From Christensenellaceae bacterium (GTDB lineage: Bacteria; Bacillota; Clostridia; Christensenellales; Aristaeellaceae), in contig JAFLST010000018.1 in the NCBI GenBank assembly GCA_022510815.1, positions 1 to 51,892 of the forward strand: 51,892 nt of DNA, read 5' to 3'. The notes beneath the pieces were generated by a model. It searched no databases. It was not told the DNA's origin and worked only from the letters and a program-made list of their open reading frames with translations. The translations under genes were made by a program, and so were the position numbers. Positions 15,952 to 25,074 of this stretch are shown here, piece after piece (within the stretch, counting starts at the first letter, position 1; every line of letters begins with the position of its first letter).

Positions 15952-17351
15952 GCTGCTCCTCCCGCAAGCCAACCGCTGAACCCATGCTCATGAGACCAAT
16001 GCACGATATGCTCAGCCGCGCCGCAGGACGGCAGAGCGGTCACATGCCCGGCCACAAGGGACAATCTCCCTTCGGCCCGGTCGACCCCTACGCCCTCGAC
16101 ACCACCGAGCTCCCCGTCACCGACGACCTTTACGCCCCGGAGCGGGGCATCCTCGAGGCCCAGCGGCTCTATGCGCAGGCGGCAGGCGCGGCGGAGACGA
16201 TCTTCCTGCACAATGGCTCCACCAGCGGCATCCATGCCATGGCGCAGCTCTATGCCCATGAGGGCGATACCGTCATCCTGCCAAGGAACGCGCACCTGTC
16301 CGCGGTGAACGGCTGCGTGCTGGGCGGCCTGCGGCCCGTGTGGATTCCCGTGACCCAGACCGCCGACGGCTATTGCTGCATCGCCGAAGCCGACGCGCTG
16401 GCGGCTCTCGACGCACACCCCGAGGCAAAGGCCCTGCTGCTGACCCGTCCGGATTACTTCGGCGGCTGTCTGCCGCTGGAGCGGATCATCGCCAAGGCCC
16501 ACGGCATGGGCATCCGCGTGGTGGTGGACGAGGCCCACGGCGCGCACCTGCCTTGGCTGGGAGGGGTGCCTTCCGCCGGAGCTCTGGGAGCCGACGCATG
16601 GGTGCAGTCAACTCACAAGACACTCCCCGGGCTGACGGGCAGCGCGGTGCTGCACCTTCGCAATGCCGCCGACCGCAGCCGCGCCATGACGCTCCTTCGC
16701 CGGGAGCAGACCTCCTCGCCGTCCTTCCTGCTGATGCTGTCCATCGACGACGCGCAGGCATGGATGACCAGTCACGGCCCGGAGCGGCTGATGGCTGTCC
16801 GGCATGCCGCCGATGAGCTTCGTACCCTGCTTCCTGCCTTGGGCTATGCGGACGCCCATGACGGGTGGCGCGGCACCGGCCTGACCTTCGATCCGACCCG
16901 GCTGGTCATTGCCGCGCCGCAGGGGGGCTATGCGCTGGCGAAGGCCATGCAGCGCCATGGCGTGGATGCGGAAATGGCCGATGCTCACCGCGCGGTGCTC
17001 ATCCTGACCGCCATGGACGATCCCGCCGGTATTCTCCATATAGCCGACATTCTGCGGGACATCCCCGCCGTTCCCCGCGAGCTGCCTGTGACAAACGCCG
17101 CGTGGCCCATTCCCCGGCAGGTCATGCCGCTGAGAGCCGCCGCCATGGGGCCGACGGAACAGGTGTCGCTGACCAAGGCGCAGGGGCGCGTCGCCGCGGC
17201 GGTCGCGGGCCTGTATCCCCCGGGCGTTCCGCTGGTGTGCCCCGGCGAGGAGATCACCGAAGAAACCATTCACCGACTGCAAGCCGCCGGAAGCCAGCAG
17301 CGCTTCGGCGTGGAAGGAGACTGCCTGACGTGCGTTATGACAAGTGTGTGA
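15948..17351 (+). CDS. PLP-dependent Orn/Lys/Arg decarboxylase-family enzyme
   Basis: This 467-residue fold-type I PLP enzyme is of the short, wingless decarboxylase group found in Bacillota. MPGHKGQSPFG, DTTELPVTDDLY and FLHNGSTSGIHA are family signatures. VVDEAHGAHL contains Asp194 and His197 that hold the cofactor, and STHKTLPGLTGSA carries the Schiff-base Lys224. Members decarboxylate lysine, ornithine or arginine; several sit beside tmk and holB genes with no proven activity. The same neighbourhood is seen here, with a thymidylate kinase fusion next. Start ATG overlaps the GH31 stop by 4 bases. Confidence 0.85.
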   Translation: MSCSSRKPTAEPMLMRPMHDMLSRAAGRQSGHMPGHKGQSPFGPVDPYALDTTELPVTDDLYAPERGILEAQRLYAQAAGAAETIFLHNGSTSGIHAMAQLYAHEGDTVILPRNAHLSAVNGCVLGGLRPVWIPVTQTADGYCCIAEADALAALDAHPEAKALLLTRPDYFGGCLPLERIIAKAHGMGIRVVVDEAHGAHLPWLGGVPSAGALGADAWVQSTHKTLPGLTGSAVLHLRNAADRSRAMTLLRREQTSSPSFLLMLSIDDAQAWMTSHGPERLMAVRHAADELRTLLPALGYADAHDGWRGTGLTFDPTRLVIAAPQGGYALAKAMQRHGVDAEMADAHRAVLILTAMDDPAGILHIADILRDIPAVPRELPVTNAAWPIPRQVMPLRAAAMGPTEQVSLTKAQGRVAAAVAGLYPPGVPLVCPGEEITEETIHRLQAAGSQQRFGVEGDCLTCVMTSV

Positions 17352-18607
17352 TTTTCGATCTGGACGGTACGCTGACCCGCTCCGAGCAGGGCATCTGGAA
17401 CAGCGTGCGCTATGTGGCCGAGCAGCTCCATCTGCCCGTGCCGGACGCACCGACCCTGCGCAAGTTCATCGGCCCGCCGCTGGACTACAGCTTCCAGACA
17501 TGGATGGGCATGACCCCGGAGCAAGCCGATGAGGCGACCCGCATCTACCGCGCCCGCTATCAGGAGGTCGGACTGTTTGAAAACCGGGTCTATCCCGGCA
17601 TCCGGCGGCTGCTGCGCGGGCTGAAGGCGCAGGGCTGCTGGGTCGGCGTGGCAACGGGCAAGCCGCAGGGCCCCTCCGAGCGCATCATCGAGCATTTCGG
17701 ACTGGCGCCCTTTGTCGACCGGATCGTCGGCCCCACGGTCAAGATGGGCGCTGAGAAGGACGCGCTGATCCGCAAGGCCCTGCCGGGGGAATACGGCGAG
17801 GCATGGATGGTCGGCGACCGCAAGTTCGACGTCGAAGGCGGCAGGGCGGTGGGCATCAGGACCCTTGGCGTGGGCTACGGCTACGGCTCCGAGGAGGAGC
17901 TGCGCGCCGCCGGGTGCGACGCCTACGCCGCCACGGTGCAGGACGTGATCGACCTGTTCTGCCCGGAATACAAGGCCGACGGCGCGTTCCTGTCCATGGA
18001 GGGCCTCGACGGAAGCGGCAAGACCACCCAGATGGGGCTGCTCACTGAGGCGCTGGATTGCTGGGGCTTCGAGGTTGTCACCAGCCGTGAGCCCGGCGGC
18101 TGCAAGGTTGCCGAAGCCATCCGCGGCGTGGTGCTCAGCCGGGAGAACGTGGGCATGACCGACGTCACCGAGGCGCTGCTGTATGCCGCTGCCCGGGCCC
18201 AGCATGTGCGGGAGGTCATCCGTCCGGCCATCGCCGCGGGCAAGGTGCTGCTCTGCGACCGCTTTGTCGACTCCTCCGTGGCCTATCAGGGCGGCGGCCG
18301 GGAGCTGGGCGTACAGTGGGTTCTCGATATCAACACCCCCGCCGTGGACGGCACGCTGCCGCTGGCAACGGTCTACCTCGACATAGGCCACCGGGAGTCC
18401 CTTCGCCGCCGGGCCGCGGCGACGGAGCTCGACCGCCTCGAGATGGAGGGCGACAGCTTCCATGCCCGGACGGAGGCCGCGTATCGGGAGCTGATCGCCC
18501 GCGACCCGCAGCGCTTCATCGTCGTTGACGCGACCCGCAGCCCGGAGACCATCGGGCAGGAGATCGCCGACAGGGTGCTGGCGCGGCTGATGGAGGCCGG
18601 ATTATGA
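17330..18607 (+). CDS. Fusion: HAD-family phosphatase and thymidylate kinase
   Basis: This single 425-residue protein contains two enzymes. Residues 1-215 form a HAD phosphatase of the phosphoglycolate-phosphatase type: motif I FDLDGTL (nucleophile Asp10), the cap [17 protein letters not shown], and motif [15 protein letters not shown]. Residues 219-425 form a complete thymidylate kinase with the P-loop [11 protein letters not shown] (Lys231), [19 protein letters not shown], and a lid with [15 protein letters not shown] makes dTDP for DNA synthesis; the HAD half might remove a related nucleotide. GTG at 17330 is the start, with AAGGAGA at 17314-17320, and overlaps the upstream gene by 22 bases. 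No stop or frameshift interrupts the junction. Confidence 0.88.
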   Translation: MRYDKCVIFDLDGTLTRSEQGIWNSVRYVAEQLHLPVPDAPTLRKFIGPPLDYSFQTWMGMTPEQADEATRIYRARYQEVGLFENRVYPGIRRLLRGLKAQGCWVGVATGKPQGPSERIIEHFGLAPFVDRIVGPTVKMGAEKDALIRKALPGEYGEAWMVGDRKFDVEGGRAVGIRTLGVGYGYGSEEELRAAGCDAYAATVQDVIDLFCPEYKADGAFLSMEGLDGSGKTTQMGLLTEALDCWGFEVVTSREPGGCKVAEAIRGVVLSRENVGMTDVTEALLYAAARAQHVREVIRPAIAAGKVLLCDRFVDSSVAYQGGGRELGVQWVLDINTPAVDGTLPLATVYLDIGHRESLRRRAAATELDRLEMEGDSFHARTEAAYRELIARDPQRFIVVDATRSPETIGQEIADRVLARLMEAGL

Positions 18608-19695
18608 GCGAGCGCATTGTCGTGGGCATGTCCGGCGGGGTCGATTCCGCTGTCTCGGCGCTGCTGCTCAAGCGGCAGGGCTACGACGTGGTCGGCGTGT
18701 TCATGAAGAACTGGGAGGAGCAGGATGACGCGGGCGTGTGCACTGCCGAGGCCGACTGGCAGGATGTGCGCGACGTGTGCGATGTGATCGGCATCCCCTA
18801 TTACGCCGTCAACTTCGCCAGAGAATACTGGGATCGGGTGTTCAGCTACTTCCTCGAGGAGTACCGCGCGGGCCGCACGCCCAACCCGGACGTGCTATGC
18901 AACCGGGAGATCAAGTTCAAGGCTTTTCTTGACTTCGCGATGCAGCTCGGCGCGTCGAAGATGGCGACAGGCCACTTTGTCCAGACCAACGAAAGGGGCG
19001 ACCTGCTGCGCGGCGCCGATCCGAACAAGGATCAGAGCTACTTCCTCTACATGCTCCGTCAGTCCCAGCTCAAGCAGGCGATTTTCCCCGTCGGCGGGCT
19101 GACCAAGCAGCAGGTGCGGCAGATCGCGGCGGACGCGGGCCTGCCCGTCAGCGCAAAGAAGGACTCCACCGGCGTGTGCTTCATCGGCGAGCGAAAGTTC
19201 AAGCAGTTTCTCGCCACCTACCTGCCCGCCCAGCCCGGCGAGATGGTTGCTCCAGACGGCACGGTGGTCGGTCGGCACGACGGCCTGATGTACTACACCC
19301 TCGGCCAGCGGCGGGGCTTGGGCATCGGCGGACGCGGCGACGGCCGGAGCTGGTTTGTCATCGGCAAGGATCTCGACCACAACCGCCTCCTCGTCGCGCA
19401 GGGCGAGGATCACCCGATGCTCTATGCCACCGAGTGCCTCGCAGGCGGCGTGACATGGGTCGGCGAAGCTCCCCTGCAGGAGGGTGAGACGCTCTCCTGC
19501 ACCTGCAAGTTCCGCTACCGCCAGCAAGATCAGCCCGTCGAAGTCACCCTGCAAAGCGGCAAGCTGCTGATCCGCTCCCTGACCCCGCAGCGGGCCGTTA
19601 CCCCCGGTCAGAGCGCCGTGCTCTACAGCGGCGACACCTGCCTCGGCGGCGCGGTGGTCGAAACCGTGCTCAACCCCGGTGCCGCTCTTTCATAA
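18604..19695 (+). CDS. mnmA: tRNA-specific 2-thiouridylase MnmA
   Basis: This 363-residue cytoplasmic enzyme puts sulfur on uridine 34 of tRNA Lys, Glu and Gln. The ATP pyrophosphatase P-loop [14 protein letters not shown] opens the protein. The first catalytic Cys lies in [12 protein letters not shown], and the second in [25 protein letters not shown] and [14 protein letters not shown] are further family signatures. The length matches other MnmA proteins. Its start overlaps the TMK stop by 4 bases, so it belongs to the GH31 operon. No terminator is obvious downstream. Confidence 0.96.
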   Translation: MSERIVVGMSGGVDSAVSALLLKRQGYDVVGVFMKNWEEQDDAGVCTAEADWQDVRDVCDVIGIPYYAVNFAREYWDRVFSYFLEEYRAGRTPNPDVLCNREIKFKAFLDFAMQLGASKMATGHFVQTNERGDLLRGADPNKDQSYFLYMLRQSQLKQAIFPVGGLTKQQVRQIAADAGLPVSAKKDSTGVCFIGERKFKQFLATYLPAQPGEMVAPDGTVVGRHDGLMYYTLGQRRGLGIGGRGDGRSWFVIGKDLDHNRLLVAQGEDHPMLYATECLAGGVTWVGEAPLQEGETLSCTCKFRYRQQDQPVEVTLQSGKLLIRSLTPQRAVTPGQSAVLYSGDTCLGGAVVETVLNPGAALS

Positions 19696-19721
19696 AGCAC
19701 AAGAGAAAAGCACCACCCCCG

Positions 19722-19749
19722 TTGTTCACATTCAATGCAATGTTATCAT
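19722..19749 (+). promoter_or_regulatory. Candidate sigma-A promoter upstream of RNA copy B
   Basis: TTGTTC (19722-19727) and TATCAT (19744-19749) are 16 bp apart. It would transcribe the RNA element and the XRE-cupin gene together. Confidence 0.45.
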
Positions 19750-19771
19750 CGTATTCAATCCTTCCGGGAAA

Positions 19772-19899
19772 CCACGGGAGGTATCGGAGGGTCCGCAGGC
19801 CCTCTGATTGCAATCGGAAACCAGCGACATGTGCAGCGGTTTTCGCACGTTCTCACCTGAGAGCGCTTCCTTACAGGCGTTGGCTGTCTGGCATCGGAC
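19772..19899 (+). ncRNA. Candidate structured RNA, copy B, in the leader of the XRE-cupin gene
   Basis: This is the second copy of the element at 13735-13858. Its hairpin has a 9-bp stem, 19783-19791 with 19800-19808, and an 8-nt loop TCCGCAGG. Against copy A, the outermost pair changes from G-C to A-T, which supports a real stem. The loop TCCG can pair with CGGA at 19895-19898. A second stem (TCTCA/TGAGA near 19851-19862) is present only here. It ends 39 bp before the start codon of the XRE-cupin gene, so it could act as a leader or as a separate RNA. Confidence 0.58.
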
Positions 19900-19938
19900 A
19901 AACAAGCCTGCAAAAATCTCGTAAAAGGAGGTATCATT

Positions 19939-20496
19939 GTGTCCGACCAAGTAAGACAGATCGCCATGCGCATCACAGACTTGCGTGAAATTTCGGACTA
20001 CACCGTTGCCCAGATGGCCGAGGCCTGCGGCGTATCCGAGGAGGACTATGCCGCCTATGAGAGCGGGGAGATCGATATCCCGATCAGCTTCCTGCTCAAG
20101 CTCAACGAGATCTTCCACGTCGACATGACGGAGCTTCTCACGGGCGAAGCGCCGCGGCTGAACCTGTTCTCCATCACCCGCGCGGGCAAGGGGCAGGACA
20201 TCCAGCGCCGCAATCACTACATCTACAAGAACCTTGGCTATAATTTCGTGCACCGCAAGATCGAGCCGCTGTACGTCACCATCCCGGCGGGTACCAACAG
20301 GGAGCTCCAGCCCAACAGCCATGAGGGGCAGGAGTTTGACTACATTCTCTCCGGCGCCATGAAGCTGCTGGTGGCCGGGCATGAGGTGATCCTGCGCCCC
20401 GGCGACAGCGTCTACTACGACAGCCGCGCGCCCCACGCCATGACCTGCGCGGGGGATGAGCCGGTGCACTTTCTGGCCATGGTGATTCCCGATTAA
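19939..20496 (+). CDS. XRE-family regulator with a cupin domain
   Basis: This 185-residue DNA-binding regulator has an N-terminal helix-turn-helix (VAQMAEACGVSEEDYAAYESGE, residues 22-43) and a C-terminal cupin barrel (EGQEFDYILSGAMKL, RPGDSVYYDSRAPHAM, residues 125-175). Such proteins sense a small ligand in the cupin barrel. It lies 18 bp before an acyl-CoA synthetase, a pair seen in other Bacillota, and probably controls it. Start is a GTG at 19939 with an AAAGGAGG site 7 nt upstream. The ligand is unknown; a fatty or aromatic acid would fit the neighbour. Confidence 0.85.
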   Translation: MSDQVRQIAMRITDLREISDYTVAQMAEACGVSEEDYAAYESGEIDIPISFLLKLNEIFHVDMTELLTGEAPRLNLFSITRAGKGQDIQRRNHYIYKNLGYNFVHRKIEPLYVTIPAGTNRELQPNSHEGQEFDYILSGAMKLLVAGHEVILRPGDSVYYDSRAPHAMTCAGDEPVHFLAMVIPD

Positions 20497-20514
20497 AAAA
20501 GGAGACGGAACATC

Positions 20515-22167
20515 ATGCTGGCAAACCGATATATCCGCACGGACTTCACCTCGCAGGAGGACTTCGAACAGAACTATGTGCTGAACATCCCGGAGCGCTT
20601 CAACTTCGCCTACGACATCGTGGACGAGTACGCCCGGCTGGAGCCGGACAAGCCCGCCATGATCTGGACGAACGTCGAGGGCGAGGAAAGGCGCTTCACC
20701 TTCCGGGACATGAGCATCCGCAGCAATCAGGCGGCAAACTTCTTCCGCTCGCTGGGGCTCAGGAAGGGCGACCCGGTCATGCTGGTGCTCAAGCGCCGCT
20801 ATGAATACTGGTTCTGCGCGCTGGCACTGATGAAGCTGGGCTGCGTCATCATCCCCGCCACGGCGCAGCTGGTGAAAAAGGACGTGGTCTACCGCTGCGA
20901 AGCCGCGTCGATCAGGGCCATCGTGACCGTATACCTCGACGAGGTCTGCCGCCACATGGAGGAAGCCCGTCCCGAATGCTCCACGCTCCGGCACCTGATC
21001 ACGCTGGGCGACCGGGACGGCTGGCTGAACCTGACCGCCGGCATGGACGCGCAGCCGGAGGCATTTGAGAAGCCCGACGAGCTGCCGGAAAACGACGACA
21101 TCCTGATGATGTACTTCACCTCCGGCACCACCGGCATGCCCAAGATGGCCGCCCACAGCTACACTTACCCGCTGGCGCAGATCGCCACCGCGGCTTACTG
21201 GCACAACGTGAACGACAGCTCCCTGCACATTGCCGTGGCAGACACCGGCTGGGCCAAGGCGGGCTGGGGCAAGATCTACGGCCAGTGGATCTGCGGCGCG
21301 TGTCTGTTCGTGTATGACTTTGACCGCTTCGTCGCCACCGACATGCTGCGCATGCTGGAAAAGTACAAGGTGACCAGCTTCTGCGCGCCGCCGACGGTCT
21401 ACCGCTTCATGCTGAATGAGGATATCTCCCAGTACGACCTGAGCGCGCTCCAGTGGGCCAATACCGCCGGCGAGCCGCTGAACCCGGAGGTCTACAACCA
21501 GTTCCTCCGGCTGACGGGCATCTCCATTCACGAGGGCTTCGGCCAGAGCGAGACAACCCCTCTGCTGATGACCAGCAAGTGGATGGAGCCCCGCATGGGT
21601 TCCACGGGCCGCCCCTCCCCTGCCTATGACATCGACCTCGTGGACAAGGACGGCAATCCGGTCGAGGACGGCATAGAGGGTGAGATCGTCGTGCGGCTGG
21701 ACAAGGGCCACCCGGCGGGCCTGTTCCTCGGCTACTACCGGGATAAGGAGAAGACCGACGAGGCCTTCCATGGCGGCGTATACCACACTGGCGACATGGC
21801 GTGGCGCGACGTAGACGGCTACTACTTCTTCATCGGCCGCAGCGACGACGTCATCAAGTCCAGCGGCTACCGCATCGGCCCCTTCGAGGTCGAGAGCGCG
21901 CTGATCGAGCACCCCGCCGTGCTGGAATGCGCCATCACCGCCGTGCCTCACCCGGTGCGCGGTCAGGTGGTCAAAGCGACGATCGTGCTGGCGAGGGGCT
22001 ACTCGCCCTCAGACGCGCTCATCAAGGAGCTTCAGGATCACGTCAAGCGCACCACCGCACCGTACAAGTATCCCCGCATTGTCGAGTTCGTCGACGAGCT
22101 GCCCAAGACCCTTTCCGGCAAGATTCAGCGGGTCAAGATTCGTCAGGAGGACGAAGCGAAGGGTTAA
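20515..22167 (+). CDS. Acyl-CoA synthetase (AMP-forming, medium-chain type)
   Basis: This 550-residue ANL-superfamily enzyme activates a carboxylic acid with ATP and joins it to CoA. The P-loop YFTSGTTGMPKMA lies near residue 200. GEGFGQSET-like core EGFGQSETTPL, YHTGDMAWRD and GRSDDVIKSSGYRIGPFEVE follow in order. The C-terminal catalytic lysine is in LSGKIQRVKIR. The pattern is closest to medium-chain acyl-CoA and acetyl/propionyl-type ligases with the TGWAKAGWGK segment. The upstream XRE-cupin gene likely regulates it. Substrate chain length cannot be inferred. Confidence 0.9.
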   Translation: MLANRYIRTDFTSQEDFEQNYVLNIPERFNFAYDIVDEYARLEPDKPAMIWTNVEGEERRFTFRDMSIRSNQAANFFRSLGLRKGDPVMLVLKRRYEYWFCALALMKLGCVIIPATAQLVKKDVVYRCEAASIRAIVTVYLDEVCRHMEEARPECSTLRHLITLGDRDGWLNLTAGMDAQPEAFEKPDELPENDDILMMYFTSGTTGMPKMAAHSYTYPLAQIATAAYWHNVNDSSLHIAVADTGWAKAGWGKIYGQWICGACLFVYDFDRFVATDMLRMLEKYKVTSFCAPPTVYRFMLNEDISQYDLSALQWANTAGEPLNPEVYNQFLRLTGISIHEGFGQSETTPLLMTSKWMEPRMGSTGRPSPAYDIDLVDKDGNPVEDGIEGEIVVRLDKGHPAGLFLGYYRDKEKTDEAFHGGVYHTGDMAWRDVDGYYFFIGRSDDVIKSSGYRIGPFEVESALIEHPAVLECAITAVPHPVRGQVVKATIVLARGYSPSDALIKELQDHVKRTTAPYKYPRIVEFVDELPKTLSGKIQRVKIRQEDEAKG

Positions 22168-22178
22168 CCGCATACAGA

Positions 22179-22217
22179 AAGCCGCCCTGCTCCAAAGATG
22201 GAACAGGGCGGCCTTTT
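22179..22217. terminator. Bidirectional rho-independent terminator
   Basis: Stem 22181-22189 with 22204-22212, extended by TCC/GGA inside, then TTTT on plus (22214-22217). The minus strand also shows a short T run. It separates the convergent acyl-CoA synthetase and zinc-ribbon genes. Confidence 0.85.
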
Positions 22218-22223
22218 GATTGT

Positions 22224-24170
22224 TTACGGCTGATAATACCATTGAATCGCGGTAACAAGGCCTGCGCGGTCGAGCCAGTAGTTCAGATACCAGAGGTTGC
22301 CGTCTGCGGTGTCGGTGACATACTGGATCAGCTTGCCGCCGTCCTCCTGAACATAGATTTTACCCTTGTCGCTGCTGTTCTGATCCTCATAGAGCCCGCG
22401 ATTGCCCGAGGGACTCACGATCTGGCCCATATCCTGAAACTTGCTGACCACGTCGGCCTCGGTGCTGCCGATGCCCGTGCCGCGCGGCCCGGCGATATCC
22501 TCGGTGGTGAAGTACACCTCGCCCAGCACCCAGCCGCCGGAGCGCAGCCTCATCATGGTCGCGTAGCCCCAAGGGTAAATGTGCCGCTGGCACTCGTTCG
22601 TGACGTTGCCGAGGGTCGCGTCCTCCACCGATTCGCTCTGACCATATTTCGCGAAAAACTCCTCGCGGGTGGTTATGTTGAGCGTCAGGCCGCCAATGGC
22701 GTCGGCCATCCTGAACGGGTCCTTCGGCCACGGGCAGGACTTGAGCACATAGCCCACTTCCTTGGTGTTGCTGGCCTTGTTGTAGCCGTTCACCGACACG
22801 GCGCGGATGGTCGCCCGGCGGGTCGCGATGTAGACGGGCGTGCCGTCATAGATCGGGCTGTCCTGATCGGGAATGGAACCGTCAATGGTGTAATAGATCG
22901 TGATGGTCTGCGCCACGGGATCATCGAGGGTGCTGGCGTAGCCCGGGTTATCCGCGAGCTGCTCCTTGGTCAGGCTGCCCGGGGAAAGCCGCACATTCTG
23001 CGCCTTCTGATAGGTGCCCGGCGCAAGGTGCACGTTGGGCTGCAGGGGCGTGGGCATGTAAATCTGATAGGTGGCCGACAGTGGGTCGCTGACCATGGTT
23101 TCGCTGACCGCCACGGCCCTCAGCGGCCATTCGCCCTCCTCCAGATCAATCGGCGCGGTATACAGCTTGCCTTCCTCTGGCAGCACCGCCTCCGGATCGA
23201 AGGTGTAGTAGATGTCGTACCCCTGCTCGGAGGTCAGGGTCAGCGTCTTCTTCTGATTGTAATAGGCAGCCACCACGTCCACCCGGGGCGCGGAGGGAAG
23301 CAGCTCCACCCGCTGCTGGCGGAAGGAATCCTGCCCGGTCGTCTGATACGCCAGCTTCAGCAGCTCGGCAGCCTCCGCGTCGCGGCCCTGCGCCAGCATG
23401 ATGCGCACCACATTGCGGTAGGCCTCCGGGGCGCTGGGGACGATGTCGGTGTAGATTTCGGTATAGAGCTCCTCCGCCTCGTCAATCTGACCGTTCGCCT
23501 CATAGGCGCTGCCCAGATTGAGCAGGCCCGTGACGTTGATGTTCTCCGTGCCATCCTTCTCCCGGGCCATGAGGAAATACTCGATGGCGCCGTTCAGGTC
23601 GCCCGTGTCCAGCCGTTCGCCGCCCACCTGCCAGAGGGCCGCGGCGTCCGCTTCCCGACCGAGGCGGGCCATGATGACCTGTCCATCCGCCGTCTGAGTG
23701 AGGTAGAGCGCGACGCCCACGATGGCGCCGATGACCAGCACCGTCAGCACGATGGCCATATGGGCCCAGTTGATGCCGCCCTGCTGCACCTGATGCCGCC
23801 TGCGCCCTGCCCGGCTGCCGTCCGGGAGCCTGCCGCCCACCACGGTGCTCGCGCCCATCTCATGCACGGGACGCACCTTGCCGGTGCTCATGCGCTCACC
23901 GTTCTGGTCGTAAATTTCCGGGTCGGCCCACAGGGGAATGTTCGTCGTGCTGCCCAGACGCGCCGACGCGTCCACATAGGTCCGGCTGGCCCCCAGACGG
24001 TTCTGGGGCTGCGGCTTGCCGGTGGACGGAGCCGATCTTGAGCCGCTCCTGCCCTGCCGGATGCTCCGCACGCCGCTCTCCTGTTCTTCATTGTCCGTCA
24101 GCAGCGCGCCGCACTGGGGGCAGAGAATATCCTCGCCCGTGGCATAGCTGCCGCACTTGGGACACAGCAT
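22224..24170 (-). CDS. Zinc-ribbon membrane protein with TPR and CHB_HEX-type domains
   Basis: This is a 648-residue protein, probably membrane-bound. It opens with a zinc ribbon (Cys3, Cys6, Cys17, Cys20 in CPKC/CPQC), then a flexible Ser/Arg-rich stretch. One membrane segment lies near residues 136-156 (MAIVLTVLVIGAIVGVALYL). Outside are tetratricopeptide repeats (LLNLGSAYEANGQIDEAEELY) and two beta domains of the chitobiase/hexosaminidase C-terminal kind (YYTFDPEAVLPEEGKLYTAP, IYYTIDGSIPDQDSPIYDGTP). The last 150 residues resemble no family I know. It is the last gene of a minus-strand operon. It may be a cell-envelope sensor or scaffold; this is inference. Confidence 0.75.
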   Translation of the reverse strand: MLCPKCGSYATGEDILCPQCGALLTDNEEQESGVRSIRQGRSGSRSAPSTGKPQPQNRLGASRTYVDASARLGSTTNIPLWADPEIYDQNGERMSTGKVRPVHEMGASTVVGGRLPDGSRAGRRRHQVQQGGINWAHMAIVLTVLVIGAIVGVALYLTQTADGQVIMARLGREADAAALWQVGGERLDTGDLNGAIEYFLMAREKDGTENINVTGLLNLGSAYEANGQIDEAEELYTEIYTDIVPSAPEAYRNVVRIMLAQGRDAEAAELLKLAYQTTGQDSFRQQRVELLPSAPRVDVVAAYYNQKKTLTLTSEQGYDIYYTFDPEAVLPEEGKLYTAPIDLEEGEWPLRAVAVSETMVSDPLSATYQIYMPTPLQPNVHLAPGTYQKAQNVRLSPGSLTKEQLADNPGYASTLDDPVAQTITIYYTIDGSIPDQDSPIYDGTPVYIATRRATIRAVSVNGYNKASNTKEVGYVLKSCPWPKDPFRMADAIGGLTLNITTREEFFAKYGQSESVEDATLGNVTNECQRHIYPWGYATMMRLRSGGWVLGEVYFTTEDIAGPRGTGIGSTEADVVSKFQDMGQIVSPSGNRGLYEDQNSSDKGKIYVQEDGGKLIQYVTDTADGNLWYLNYWLDRAGLVTAIQWYYQP

Positions 24171-24207
24171 CCTGATTCACCTTCTTTCGGGATGGATGAC
24201 CGCCGCG

Positions 24208-25050
24208 TCAGTTCTGCGCGTCCTCCATCCGATGCAGTGCCTGATACTCCGCGTCGTCGTAGAATTCCTTCTCGGGCGCCTCGCCGCCGAGCTGCTCGAT
24301 GGCACTGCGCAGCTCGATAAAGTCGATGTAGCCGCACTTGTCGTCCTTCGCCGCGGCCATCAGCGCCGGGAGCGCCCGGTCGTCGCCCAACTTGGCCAGA
24401 TAGGAAGCAAACAGCGCCCGACGCTTCGGGTTCTCCTCGAACAGCCGGAGAGCCAGTTTGAATACCTGCTCATTGCCGGGGTAGTTGACCAGCACGTCCA
24501 GCAGCGCCTCCTGCCCGGCAGGATTGGCATTTTTGAGCGCCTCCAGCATCGGCTGCACAGCGGCCTTCCCCATCTCCTTGAGGGACTCGATCGCGTTGTC
24601 CGCCAGCTCATCGTCGGCCTGACGGTTCACCTGCCACGAGATGTAGAGCATCTTGGGCATCGTCGATTCCAGATCGCGCAGCAGACCGATGGCGGTCATC
24701 TTGGCGTCCTGCGGCACATTGCCCGCCTCATCCTTGAGCAGCGCCACCAGCCGCTTCTCACAGGGACGGCCCACCGTCTGTATCTGCTCCAGCAGCATCT
24801 CGGGCACAGGAACCTCCTGCCGGCAGTAATCCGCCAGCCAGTCCACCAGCACCTTCGGGTCCTCGTACTGGGTGAAGTAGGAGCCGGGGGTCAGGCCGTC
24901 CAGCCAGCTCACGGGCATGTTCAGGAAAGCCATGTACACCCGGGGCAGGTCGGCCTCCATCGCGTCGTAGTTGCGGTACTCGCCCTTGTGATCCTTCATC
25001 CACTGGGCGGCAAAATCAGCGAAATGGCTGTCAAAATCAATGCACTTCAC
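24208..25050 (-). CDS. HEAT-repeat-like hypothetical protein
   Basis: This is a 280-residue soluble protein made almost entirely of helices. From about residue 90 the helices repeat with a HEAT-like spacing (KRLVALLKDEAGNVPQDAKM, VQPMLEALKNANPAGQEALL, LALRLFEENPKRRALFASYL, ALPALMAAAKDDKCG). HEAT arrays bind other proteins. No catalytic motif is visible. The start is GTG at 25050 with CGGAGG 8 nt upstream. It lies between a TPR protein and the zinc-ribbon/TPR protein, and all three are probably co-transcribed. Function unknown. Confidence 0.6.
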   Translation of the reverse strand: MKCIDFDSHFADFAAQWMKDHKGEYRNYDAMEADLPRVYMAFLNMPVSWLDGLTPGSYFTQYEDPKVLVDWLADYCRQEVPVPEMLLEQIQTVGRPCEKRLVALLKDEAGNVPQDAKMTAIGLLRDLESTMPKMLYISWQVNRQADDELADNAIESLKEMGKAAVQPMLEALKNANPAGQEALLDVLVNYPGNEQVFKLALRLFEENPKRRALFASYLAKLGDDRALPALMAAAKDDKCGYIDFIELRSAIEQLGGEAPEKEFYDDAEYQALHRMEDAQN

Positions 25051-25074
25051 GCTGTATTCCTCCGATTCTTCTCG

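Noticed and set aside
16865-17329. N-terminal extension of the HAD-TMK frame
   Set aside because: It overlaps the decarboxylase-family gene in another frame. The GTG at 17330 has a proper site, and the HAD motif starts directly after it.
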